Shown: in pieces, positions 37,176 through 45,407 of the stretch
Position numbering within the stretch: the stretch's first letter is position 1
Layout of the letters: each line of letters starts with the position of its first letter
Origin: an uncultured Pseudomonadales bacterium
GTDB taxonomy: Bacteria; Pseudomonadota; Gammaproteobacteria; Pseudomonadales; Azotimanducaceae
Assembly: GCA_958296165.1 (NCBI GenBank)
Contig: OY282447.1
Span: forward strand, 4,873,154-4,937,153
DNA length: 64,000 nt
Direction of reading: 5' to 3'
Translations under genes and position numbers: made by a program
Notes under the pieces: generated by a model
The model's database searches: none
Told to the model about the DNA's origin: nothing
What the model saw: the letters and a program-made list of their open reading frames with translations, nothing else

Positions 37176-38123
37176 GTGAGAAATCCACTCACAGTTGTAG
37201 TCGGAGTGCCACCCGAGGTCGAAAGTCCATTCAGAACCGCATTCTCCAAGCTGGCTCTGCAGCAACACCTAGAACTGGCAATACTGAGTGCGTACGGCCT
37301 AGGCCGGCCGTACACAGAAGATTACGCAGAGGATGTCTACCGCAAGCTCGTCTTCAAGCTCAGGGCGCGACGAAGATCAACGCGTGAAACGCTATTGGCT
37401 GATACGAGACTAATCATCCTGTTCTTGCATAAGCCTGATGAGAGCCATACGGTCTTGTTTGACCGGTTCGGTGTTGAAGCGTTTGTCACGCCGCTTACGC
37501 TACCGACGATAGCTGATATGCCTTTGGAGACTGACGGCCAACGCCGTCGTGTGGCACAACAGTTGATCCGCAATGCGCGCTCCGCGATCCGTCATGCCCG
37601 AAAGATGTTGGATGCTATCCACGAAGAGTTGAGGCGTGAGAACAAGACCTGTCTCCTACTGCCGCCGAAGACTTTTGGGAGGGAGTTTCGGAAAGTGCCG
37701 GGCCGTGTACGGGACGCGGCTGCGAATAGAGAGGATACGATGAGCTTCGTGAGGACCCTGAGGACCCTCCAGATTGATAGGCAGGGGAAATACTACAGAG
37801 GGGAAGGAAGGCTCGTCTTCAAGTCGCCATCAAAAGCAGGGCCTCGCCACGGATTGTCGCCAGCGTGGGAAGACGGGCACGAATCTTCATGTGTCATCCG
37901 TGGTCGCCTCAGATTCGGGGCACCCTACGATCCGCACTTTCACTACGACTGTCCTATACCGCCCGGGTCCGCCGCCGGTTCCCAGGTTGCCACAAGCCAG
38001 AAGAGCTTCCGTCAAATAGAACACATGCAAACTGTGCGCCGAACGATCGGATACGTTGAATTAAGGATCGCTGCGTCAGAGTTGTCTGACGCAGCTCAAT
38101 CCTTTCGCTTGCGATCAAGGTAG
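37176..38123 (+). CDS. Hypothetical protein, second gene of the unknown pair
   Basis: A 315-residue protein of no family I recognise, starting with GTG 37176. It looks soluble. The N-terminal part is alpha/beta-like (LTVVVGVPPEVESPFRTAF, TRLIILFLHKPDESHTVLFD, FGVEAFVTPLTLPTIADM), followed by a charged helical stretch (AQQLIRNARSAIRHARKMLD) and a C-terminal region rich in His, Pro and Gly (GAPYDPHFHYDCPIPPG). It forms an apparent operon with the LOTUS-like gene. A perfect 11-bp hairpin lies in its last codons. Confidence 0.6.
   Translation: MRNPLTVVVGVPPEVESPFRTAFSKLALQQHLELAILSAYGLGRPYTEDYAEDVYRKLVFKLRARRRSTRETLLADTRLIILFLHKPDESHTVLFDRFGVEAFVTPLTLPTIADMPLETDGQRRRVAQQLIRNARSAIRHARKMLDAIHEELRRENKTCLLLPPKTFGREFRKVPGRVRDAAANREDTMSFVRTLRTLQIDRQGKYYRGEGRLVFKSPSKAGPRHGLSPAWEDGHESSCVIRGRLRFGAPYDPHFHYDCPIPPGSAAGSQVATSQKSFRQIEHMQTVRRTIGYVELRIAASELSDAAQSFRLRSR
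38070..38095 (+). terminator. Stable hairpin in the 3' end of the unknown gene
   Basis: GCTGCGTCAGA (38070-38080) and TCTGACGCAGC (38085-38095) form a perfect 11-bp stem with loop GTTG. It is followed by TCAATCCTTTCGCTT, which is not a proper T tract, so a Rho-independent terminator is possible but imperfect. It lies inside the coding frame, 25 bp before the stop triplet. Confidence 0.4.
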
Positions 38124-38611
38124 CGACAGTCGCTTATTAGGATAATTTGTCCTACAACGACACCGTCTCGACGCCTTTTAAGCCAAGTTAGCCAACGCGG
38201 AGGGACGACCGGTCGTCAAGGTCCACGTTCTAGCCTCTTGGCCACGCTCTTGAAGCAGCGCAATCTGCCTCCAAAGAACTCCGCTTGGGAAATCTCCACC
38301 CCAACAGGCCCCGCAAACGCGGGGAAGGAGCTTCAACGTCCACGCCAACCACGACTCACAATAAGGACTCGATCCGCAATGTCAAGGTCATTTCGACGAC
38401 GAGAGGTACGCCCGCACGCCGCCTGCCGGCTTTAGATCCAACTGTTGGACAGGACAGGCGCCGCCATCCAATCGCGTACGACGCCCCGACGGTGGACGCC
38501 CATCGATCATCTCGAAGTGGCACGGCGTCGCCACCAGCGTGGCCTGTCAGCGTGACGCAGACCGCCTGAAGGGCGAGCGTGGCCGCTGCCGCTTTGATAC
38601 TCTCGCCTGCC
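38124..38611. other. Intergenic region upstream of xseA
   Basis: Nearly 490 bp without a convincing gene. It contains a perfect 14-bp palindrome, GACGACCGGTCGTC (38204-38217), and a 6-bp GC hairpin, CCCCGC-AAAC-GCGGGG (38309-38324). Neither is repeated in the window. The rest has no recognisable structure; it may be decayed coding sequence. Confidence 0.5.
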
Positions 38612-39988
38612 ATGCAGCCGCGCCGCGCACCGACTGTCCGCCCGACCGACCACTCTACCGGCCAGGTTAGAACCGTCAGCCAAGTCAACGCGGAAGCGCG
38701 GTTCTTCATCGAAGAGCGCTTTCGGCTGGTGTGGGTGCAGGGCGAGATCTCGAACTTTCGCCGCTATTCCTCCGGGCATTGGTATTTCACTCTCAAGGAC
38801 GATAGGGCGCAGCTGCGCTGCGTGTTGTTCGCCAACCGCAATCGCTTCGTGCGCTTCTCGCCGGAAAACGGCACGGAAGCGATCGTGCGCGGCCACCTAT
38901 CGCTCTACGAGGGGCGCGGCGACTTCCAAGCCATCGTCGATCACATCGAACCGGCCGGAGAAGGGGCGCTGCGAGCGGCGTTCGAGCGGCTCAAGGCGAA
39001 GCTCGCGGCCGAAGGGCTGTTCGCCGCACAGCGCAAGCGCCCGCTGCCCCGGTTCCCGCGCCACATCGCCGTGATCAGCTCGCGCGACGGCGCGGCCCTG
39101 CGCGACGTGCTGGCAGTCGTGCGGCGGCGCTTCGCCTGCGTGCGCGTCACCTGCTTCTATGTGGCCGTGCAGGGCTTCGAGGCAGCCGGGCAGATCCTGG
39201 CGGCGTTCGATCGGGCCGAGCGGATGCGCCAGGCGCCGGACGTCATCGTGATCACACGCGGCGGCGGCACGTTGGAAGACCTCGCCGCGTTCAACTTGGA
39301 GAGCGTGGCTCGGCGCATCGCCGCGGCACGGATTCCCGTGGTGGCCGCCATCGGCCACGAGACGGACGTCACGCTCGCTGATTTCGTGGCCGACAGGCGC
39401 GCGCCCACGCCCTCCGCCGCGGCCGAAATGGTGACGCCGGACAGCGTCGAGGTGCTGGCGCGGCTGGCCGGGCTGGAAGCGGCGTTGGCATCCAGATTGG
39501 CGGCTCGGATGGCCTTGCGGCGCAGCTTGCTGGCGGCCGTGCAACGCCGCCTCGTGCATCCCGGCCGGGCGCTGCAGCAGCGCATGCAGCGCAACGACGA
39601 GCTGGCGGAACGACTCGCCGCCGGCCTCCACGCCAACTTGCAGCGCACGCGCACGGCGCTGCGGCACCAAGGCGAGCTGCTGCTGCGCGCCAGCCCACTG
39701 CAGCGGCTGGGCATCGCGCATCAAAGCGTCGAACGCCTGCAAGGTCGGCTCGCAGCCGCCGCTGCGAACAACCGCGAACGTGCCGGCGCCAGCGTGGCCG
39801 CGCTGGCTCGCGCTTTGAACGCCGTCAGCCCGCTGGCAACATTGGAGCGCGGCTACGCCATCGTCGCCAAGCCGGATGGCAGCCGCTGGGGCCGGCCGAT
39901 CACGAGCACGGCGCAAGCGCAGGGCGGCGACACCATAGTCGCGCACTTGGCGGACGGCACGCTGCACGCAAGGATCGAAGATGACTAA
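38612..39988 (+). CDS. xseA: Exodeoxyribonuclease VII large subunit
   Basis: Large subunit of the processive single-strand exonuclease ExoVII, used in mismatch and recombination repair. The N-terminal OB fold (FRLVWVQGEISNFRRYSSGH, WYFTLKDDRAQLRCVLF) is followed by the catalytic domain with RHIAVISSRDGAALRDVL, DVIVITRGGGTLEDLAAFN and IGHETDVTLADFVADRRAPT. A long coiled-coil region then ends in NAVSPLATLERGYAIV. ATG 38612 gives 458 residues. It overlaps the M23 peptidase gene by 8 bp. The small subunit xseB is not next to it. Confidence 0.96.
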   Translation: MQPRRAPTVRPTDHSTGQVRTVSQVNAEARFFIEERFRLVWVQGEISNFRRYSSGHWYFTLKDDRAQLRCVLFANRNRFVRFSPENGTEAIVRGHLSLYEGRGDFQAIVDHIEPAGEGALRAAFERLKAKLAAEGLFAAQRKRPLPRFPRHIAVISSRDGAALRDVLAVVRRRFACVRVTCFYVAVQGFEAAGQILAAFDRAERMRQAPDVIVITRGGGTLEDLAAFNLESVARRIAAARIPVVAAIGHETDVTLADFVADRRAPTPSAAAEMVTPDSVEVLARLAGLEAALASRLAARMALRRSLLAAVQRRLVHPGRALQQRMQRNDELAERLAAGLHANLQRTRTALRHQGELLLRASPLQRLGIAHQSVERLQGRLAAAAANNRERAGASVAALARALNAVSPLATLERGYAIVAKPDGSRWGRPITSTAQAQGGDTIVAHLADGTLHARIEDD

Positions 39989-40769
39989 TCTGCTACTCGC
40001 TATGGCCACCGCATTGAGCGTGGACGCCGGCGGCGTGATCGCGGTGCCGCTGCCGGACGACGCAGCCGACGTACGCTACGGAGAAGAACAAGCCTTGGTA
40101 GTGGCCGGCCATGCCGTCGTGGGCGTGGCCGCCGATGCGCCGCCCGGCAAGCGGCACGTGACGGTGAGCACGGCGGCTGGGCAGCGCGACATCGAGTTCA
40201 CGGTCGTCGCCAAGGAGTTTCCCGAGGAGCACATCACCGTCGAGAACCGGCGCATGGTGAACCCGCTGCCCGAAGACCTCGACCGCCATGCGCGGGAACG
40301 CGCCATTCAGGATGCCGCCTACGCGCTGCGCACGCCGACGCGCTCGGACGTCGCGCCATTCGATCGCCCCGTCCAGGGGCGTGTTTCCAGCCCGTTCGGT
40401 TTTCGCCGCGTCTTCAACGGCCAGCCGCGATCTCGCCACTCCGGCCTCGACATCGCGGCCAACTCCGGCACTCCAGTACACGCGCCAGCGCCAGGCACCG
40501 TCGCCGCGGTGGGCGATTTCTTCTTCAACGGCAATACCGTGCTGCTCGATCACGGCGGCGGCCTAGTCACCATGTACTGCCACTTGCAGCGCGTCGACGT
40601 CGAAGCGGGAGCGGTAGTGGCCCGCGGCGACGTCATCGCCACGGTCGGCGCCACAGGGCGGGCGACCGGGCCGCACCTGCACTGGACGGTGAGCTTGCAG
40701 AACGTGCGGGTGGATCCGGTGCAGACGATGGCGGTTTTCAACGACCTCGCCGGCGCCGATGCCGAATGA
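39981..40769 (+). CDS. M23 family (LytM-like) peptidoglycan endopeptidase
   Basis: A 262-residue exported zinc metallopeptidase that cleaves peptide cross-links in peptidoglycan. A short N-terminal hydrophobic segment (LLLAMATALSVDAGG) acts as signal. An N-terminal beta domain precedes the catalytic domain. Zinc ligands are His and Asp in RHSGLDIAANSGTPVHAP and the second His pair in GPHLHWTVSL. The order H-x3-D plus HxH is complete, so it should be active rather than an EnvC/NlpD-type activator. The start overlaps xseA by 8 bp. The 3' end overlaps der on the opposite strand by 32 bp. Confidence 0.9.
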   Translation: MTNLLLAMATALSVDAGGVIAVPLPDDAADVRYGEEQALVVAGHAVVGVAADAPPGKRHVTVSTAAGQRDIEFTVVAKEFPEEHITVENRRMVNPLPEDLDRHARERAIQDAAYALRTPTRSDVAPFDRPVQGRVSSPFGFRRVFNGQPRSRHSGLDIAANSGTPVHAPAPGTVAAVGDFFFNGNTVLLDHGGGLVTMYCHLQRVDVEAGAVVARGDVIATVGATGRATGPHLHWTVSLQNVRVDPVQTMAVFNDLAGADAE

Positions 40770-42153
40770 GGCGCTGACGGCGCTTCACCTGCCGCCGACT
40801 GAGCGCATTGCGGCGTTCTGCGAAGGGGTTGGCGCTGGTCTGAGTGCGTATTACCACCGTCACGCCGACTAGCTTCAACGCATCGCGCACGCGGTTGGCC
40901 AAGTAGCGCAAGTAGCTTGCCGGCACCGCGTCGGTTTGGTTGCCGTGAATGACGACGGCGGGCGGGTGCGCACCCGCCTTGTGCGCGTAGCGCAGCTTCA
41001 CCGGCCGCGACCCCGCCAAGGGCGGCGGATGATCCCGGATCGCATCGGCAAGGATGCGGTTCAACGCCGCCGTAGTCACGTTGAACTCGCCGCTGCGGTG
41101 GATGGATTTGGCCGCCGCCATGAGCGGCGCGACGCCCTTGTGTTGCAGTGCAGACACGTAGTGCAGCGGTATCCACGGCGCGAACGACAACCTGCGTTCG
41201 ACGGAAGCCCTGGCGCGCCGCCGTGCCGCGGCATCCAGGCTGTCCCACTTGTTCACCGCCAGCAGAATGCCGGCGCCAGCTTCGATCGCGTAGCGCAAGA
41301 CATGCAGATCCTGATCGACGATGCCTTCGCGCCCATCCGTCACCAGCACCGCCACTTGGGCGCGGTCGAGCGCGTCTAGCGTCTTGACGATGGAGAAGGT
41401 CTCCACCGCCTGCGCAACGCGGCCTTTGCGGCGAACGCCAGCCGTGTCGATGAGCAGGAAGTCGCCGAACGGGATGTCGATGGCATCGCGCGTGGTGCCC
41501 GGCTGATCGACTACCACCTGCCGCTGCTCGCCAAGCAAGCTGTTGACGAGCGTGGATTTGCCGACGTTGGGTCGCCCCACCACGGCCACCTTGATGCCGG
41601 GCGGCGGGAGGGTAGGCGCCTCCGCCGCGGCGGCCGGCAGCACGGCGGCGGCTGCTCGCGCCAAGGCCGTCATTCCACGACCGTGCGCAGCCGACACGGG
41701 CAAGCAATCGAGGCCCAGCGCGGCGAACTCGAAGACGGCGTCCGGGCGCATTCCGTCCATCTTGTTCACCGCGACGATCACCGCCGTGCCGCTTCTGCGC
41801 AGTCGCGCTGCGATGGCCTCGTCGGCGGCGGTCAGGCCGTCGCGCGCATCCACGACGAGCAGCGCCAGCCGGGCTTCGTCGAGGGCCGTCCCCACTTGCG
41901 CAGCCACGGCCACGGAGACCATCTCGGCCGCACCTTGCTGCGCCGGTCGCGCCGTCGCTAGCCCGCCCGTGTCGATCAAGGTGACAGGGGTGTCGCCCAG
42001 CGTGGCATGGCCATAGTGACGATCGCGCGTGAGGCCGGGAGAATCCGCCACCAACGCATTGCGTGTACCACAGAAGCGGTTGAACAAAGTGGACTTGCCG
42101 ACGTTAGGGCGGCCTACCAGAACGACTGCCGGGCGCTCGGCTGCGTTTGCCAC
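40738..42153 (-). CDS. der: Ribosome assembly GTPase Der (EngA)
   Basis: Essential GTPase with two tandem G domains that acts in late 50S assembly. The first P-loop is GRPNVGKSTLFNRF near residue 13 and the second GRPNVGKSTLVNSLL near 190. Each is followed by DTGGLA or DTAGVRRKG switch motifs and NKMD/NKWD base-recognition motifs. A KH-like C-terminal domain ends in a very basic tail (RRQVKRRQRLIRHRRRRGR). Length 471 fits the family. It is the last gene of the rlmN-rodZ-hisS-yfgM-bamB-der block. Confidence 0.97.
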   Translation of the reverse strand: MANAAERPAVVLVGRPNVGKSTLFNRFCGTRNALVADSPGLTRDRHYGHATLGDTPVTLIDTGGLATARPAQQGAAEMVSVAVAAQVGTALDEARLALLVVDARDGLTAADEAIAARLRRSGTAVIVAVNKMDGMRPDAVFEFAALGLDCLPVSAAHGRGMTALARAAAAVLPAAAAEAPTLPPPGIKVAVVGRPNVGKSTLVNSLLGEQRQVVVDQPGTTRDAIDIPFGDFLLIDTAGVRRKGRVAQAVETFSIVKTLDALDRAQVAVLVTDGREGIVDQDLHVLRYAIEAGAGILLAVNKWDSLDAAARRRARASVERRLSFAPWIPLHYVSALQHKGVAPLMAAAKSIHRSGEFNVTTAALNRILADAIRDHPPPLAGSRPVKLRYAHKAGAHPPAVVIHGNQTDAVPASYLRYLANRVRDALKLVGVTVVIRTQTSANPFAERRNALSRRQVKRRQRLIRHRRRRGR

Positions 42154-42217
42154 GCGGCAGCCCTCTCAAGGTCACGCAGTCGGAAACGGTCGCGTGTGTG
42201 GCATGGCCACACGCCGC

Positions 42218-43477
42218 TCAACTGCGCCGGTCGATTGCCAGCGCTTCGACGCCGCCGTCGTTCGCAAGAACGTAGACCGTGCCATCCACGTGCAGCATTG
42301 GCGAGCGCAGGCCGCTGCCGCCCAACTTGTGCCTAGCCAGAAAGCGACCGTCGCTTTGCGCCAAAGCGTGCAGATAGCCGTCGTCGTCGCCAACCAAGAG
42401 GTAGTTGCCGAAGGCGGTCGGGCTGGTGAGGCGGCGGTTGCGCAACCCCTCCTGTTGCCACGCCACCGTGCCCGAAGTTTGCCCGACCGCCGCTATGACA
42501 TCGTCGGCCGCGACCAGGTAGACGTGGCCGTAGCCTTCCGCCAAGTCAAGATAGGTGGATGTTTCCATCTCCCATATCGTGCCGCCGTCGGCCGGCCGCA
42601 GCGCCTTCAAACGGCCCTGGAAGCTCGCCGCGTACAGTAGGCCGCTGGCGCCGATTATCGGCGTGCTGTCTACATCCACCATGCGGTCCAACTCGGTGCG
42701 GCCCTGTGGGAGCATGATGCGTTGCTTCCAGACCGGAGCGCCGCTGGTCTCTGCCACAGCCGTGACGTTGCCGTCGCTGAAGCCAGCGAACACAAGTCCG
42801 CCCTCCAGCACCGGCATCGCAGTGCCTCGCAAGGTCAAGAGAGGAATCTGGCTGTCGAAAACCCAGCGCTGGCTGCCATCGGCGGCCTCGAGAGCCACCA
42901 AGCGACCGTCTGCGGTTTGCGCGACCACAACGTCCGAACCCGCAGCGGGGGGCGACAACACTTCGCTGGAAATCTCCGTGCGCCAGAGCTCGGATCCATC
43001 GCCGGCGTCCAGCGCGATCACCTCGCCGCGCATGGTGCCGAGCACGACTCGGCCGCTTCCGGCACCGACGCCGCCGGTGACGAAGGAAGGATCGCGGCGA
43101 TCCCAGAACTCGTAGAAAGGCCCGTCGTCCGGCTCGCCGATGGTGGCAGACCAGATTTCCTTGCCGCTGAACCGATCCAGCGCCGCCACATGGCCGTAGG
43201 CATCGGCGACGTAGAGACGATCGGCGAGCACCGCCGGTGTCAATCGGACGTATTTGCGGCCTAAGCCACGGCCTACTTTGGCTCGCCACAGGCGCTTGAA
43301 CTCGGCCTCGGCCTGGAAATCCACCAGCTCGGCCGGCTCGGCCTGGTCTGGTGCCTCCTCTTCCGGCGCGTCTACCCCAGGCAGGAAGGAAAAGAACTTG
43401 CAGCCGCCGAGCAGCAGGCAGGCAAGCACCCAGAGCAGCGCAAAGTGCGGGAGGATTGGCGAACGGCGAGATTTCAT
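42218..43477 (-). CDS. bamB: Outer membrane assembly lipoprotein BamB
   Basis: Lipoprotein of the BAM complex that inserts beta-barrel proteins into the outer membrane. It has an N-terminal lipobox (LACLLLGGC, Cys at about 26). The eight-bladed PQQ-like propeller is visible as repeats such as LYVADAYGHVAALDRFSGKE, VVLGTMRGEVIALDAGDGSE and GRLVALEAADGSQRWVFDS. Length 419 is normal. ATG 43477 overlaps the yfgM stop as ATGA. Confidence 0.96.
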   Translation of the reverse strand: MKSRRSPILPHFALLWVLACLLLGGCKFFSFLPGVDAPEEEAPDQAEPAELVDFQAEAEFKRLWRAKVGRGLGRKYVRLTPAVLADRLYVADAYGHVAALDRFSGKEIWSATIGEPDDGPFYEFWDRRDPSFVTGGVGAGSGRVVLGTMRGEVIALDAGDGSELWRTEISSEVLSPPAAGSDVVVAQTADGRLVALEAADGSQRWVFDSQIPLLTLRGTAMPVLEGGLVFAGFSDGNVTAVAETSGAPVWKQRIMLPQGRTELDRMVDVDSTPIIGASGLLYAASFQGRLKALRPADGGTIWEMETSTYLDLAEGYGHVYLVAADDVIAAVGQTSGTVAWQQEGLRNRRLTSPTAFGNYLLVGDDDGYLHALAQSDGRFLARHKLGGSGLRSPMLHVDGTVYVLANDGGVEALAIDRRS

Positions 43478-44118
43478 TCCTTGGTATCGACCACGCTGGC
43501 GAGCTTCAGTTCCATGCTGGCCACGGCCGCCGCCGGGCCGTCGGAATTGCGTTGTGCCGCCTCTACCGCGGTTTGGTATGCCTGTCGCGCTCCCTCTGAA
43601 TCGCCGCGCGCCGAGCGTATGTCGCCCGACAGCTCCGCCACTTGCGACTCCAGCCCAATGCTCCTGATCTGCGCCAGTTCCGCTTCGCAGTCGTCCAGCC
43701 GATCCAGCTGGTACAAAACCTTTGCGGCACGAAAGCGGGCGAGGTCGCGGAGTTCGGCGCCATCCGCCAACTCTACGGCTCGCTCCAGAAAAGCCAGCGC
43801 TTCCTCCCAGTCGTCCTCCTCGGCCTGATCGGCGGCGCGATAGAGCAGCGAAAACACATGGTAGGCCGAGCCCGTGTGGTCGTTGTCGAGGGCCGCGAGG
43901 TGATCGCCGGTCGGCTGTGCGGCGGCCCTAGCCTCCAGATAGGCCGAAAAAGCCGTCGAGGCGGCATCGGCTCGATCGCCCTCGTAGGTCTGGTAGTAGC
44001 GCCAGCCGACCACGCCGCCGATTGCCAGCAGCAGACCGACGATCAGCGACGTGCCGTTGTTGTCCCACCAGCGCTTGAGCCGTTCCGCCTGCTCTTCGTC
44101 GGTTAGATAGTCGGCCAT
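43474..44118 (-). CDS. yfgM: YfgM-like tetratricopeptide membrane protein
   Basis: A 214-residue membrane-anchored protein: a cytoplasmic start (MADYLTDEEQAERLKRWWDN), a single helix (TSLIVGLLLAIGGVVGWRYY) and a periplasmic TPR region (DWEEALAFLERAVELADGAE, ARFRAAKVLYQLDRLDDCEA). This matches E. coli YfgM, a SecYEG-associated ancillary subunit that works with PpiD on exported proteins. Its place between hisS and bamB is the conserved one. Confidence 0.92.
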   Translation of the reverse strand: MADYLTDEEQAERLKRWWDNNGTSLIVGLLLAIGGVVGWRYYQTYEGDRADAASTAFSAYLEARAAAQPTGDHLAALDNDHTGSAYHVFSLLYRAADQAEEDDWEEALAFLERAVELADGAELRDLARFRAAKVLYQLDRLDDCEAELAQIRSIGLESQVAELSGDIRSARGDSEGARQAYQTAVEAAQRNSDGPAAAVASMELKLASVVDTKE

Positions 44119-44145
44119 TAGGAAACTCCCGCGCGGCGCTGGTCT

Positions 44146-45405
44146 TCAAGCCAACAGGGCATCGATGAGGGCGTGTACCGTCAGCTTCGCCTGCGGGCGC
44201 TGCTCGTCACGCAGCCACTTCAACGAGACGCACTCTTCGGCCATTTCCTCATCGCCTACGATCGCCGCCCAGCGCGCGCCGCAGCGATCCGCTTCGCCTA
44301 GCTGGCTGCGCAGGCCGCCTGCGCCGGCATGCTGCAAAACACGCAGCGGCGTGGCATCCCGAATGCGCTCCGCCAATGCGGAGGCCCAAGAGGCGTGCTC
44401 AGGGGCTGCAACTGCCAAGTATAAGTCGGCTTGGGCGTAATCGGCCGATACGCTGCGTTCGTGCAACAGCGCCAGCCGATCGAGGCCCATGCCGAAGCCG
44501 GCAGCGGGGATCGCGCGCCCGCCCAAGCGTTCCACCAAGCCGTCGTAACGACCGCCCGAACACACTGCGTTCTGCGCACCCAGGGCCTCCGTCACCCACT
44601 CGAATACGGTGTGGGTGTAGTAGTCGAGGCCGCGTACCAAGAGCGGATTCAGCCGGTGATCGACGTGCGCTGCATCGAGACGGCGGCGCAGATCGTCGAA
44701 GTGGGCCTCGGCAGCGGCATCCAGATAGTCGTGCAATTTGGGCGCAGCGGCGACAATGGCGCGAGTCGATGGCACCTTGCTGTCGAAGATGCGCAACGGA
44801 TTGGTTGCGAGCCGCCGGCGGCTGTCGGCGTCCAGCTCGTCTCGATGCGGCGTTAGATAGTCCACGAGCGCCTGCCGATGCCGAGCGCGCGAGGCGGCGG
44901 AACCGATCGTGTTGAGCTCCAGCGTGAGCGCCGATGCAACGCCGAGATCGCGAAACGCGCGCGCCAGCATGACGAGCATCTCCGCGTCGATGTCCGGCCC
45001 AGGCATGCCGAACGCCTCAGCGCCGATCTGGGTGTGCTCGCGATTGCGGCCTTTCTGCGGCCGTTCGTAGCGAAACATCGAGCCGTGGTACCACAGCTTC
45101 TGCTTGCGGTTGTGCAGCAAGCCGTTCTCGATGCAGGCGCGCACGCAGCCAGCGGTGCCTTCCGGACGTAACGACAGGGATTTGCCCTTGCGGTCCGGGA
45201 AGGTGTACATCTCCTTCTCCACGAGATCGGTTGCCTCGCCGACGCCGCGGCTGAACAGTTCGGTGGATTCCAGCAACGGCAGGCGGATCTCCTCGTAGCC
45301 GTAACGGCTCAGCACATCGATCACTGTCGTTTCGATCTCCCGCCAACGGGCGGTCGCACTCGGCAGAATGTCGCGCATTCCGCGCACGAGTTGGTATTGG
45401 GGCAT
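44146..45405 (-). CDS. hisS: Histidine--tRNA ligase
   Basis: Class II synthetase charging tRNA-His. It begins QLVRGMRDILPSATARWREI and contains motif 2 FRYERPQKGRNREHTQIGAE, the HisA-type motifs LVRGLDYYTHTVFEW and VCSGGRYDGLVERLGG, and motif 3 GFGMGLDRLALLHE, then the anticodon-binding domain. ATG 45405 gives 419 residues and lies 2 bp after rodZ; the upstream in-frame sequence to 45612 overlaps rodZ and is rejected. Confidence 0.97.
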   Translation of the reverse strand: MPQYQLVRGMRDILPSATARWREIETTVIDVLSRYGYEEIRLPLLESTELFSRGVGEATDLVEKEMYTFPDRKGKSLSLRPEGTAGCVRACIENGLLHNRKQKLWYHGSMFRYERPQKGRNREHTQIGAEAFGMPGPDIDAEMLVMLARAFRDLGVASALTLELNTIGSAASRARHRQALVDYLTPHRDELDADSRRRLATNPLRIFDSKVPSTRAIVAAAPKLHDYLDAAAEAHFDDLRRRLDAAHVDHRLNPLLVRGLDYYTHTVFEWVTEALGAQNAVCSGGRYDGLVERLGGRAIPAAGFGMGLDRLALLHERSVSADYAQADLYLAVAAPEHASWASALAERIRDATPLRVLQHAGAGGLRSQLGEADRCGARWAAIVGDEEMAEECVSLKWLRDEQRPQAKLTVHALIDALLA

Positions 45406-45407
45406 CG

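Noticed and set aside
38204-38217. 14-bp palindrome GACGACCGGTCGTC as an operator or attachment site
   Set aside because: No second copy, no regulator or integrase gene nearby. It is kept only as a note in the intergenic entry.
38309-38324. CCCCGC-AAAC-GCGGGG hairpin, resembling a type I-E CRISPR repeat core
   Set aside because: It occurs once, with no second repeat or spacer and no cas genes in the window.
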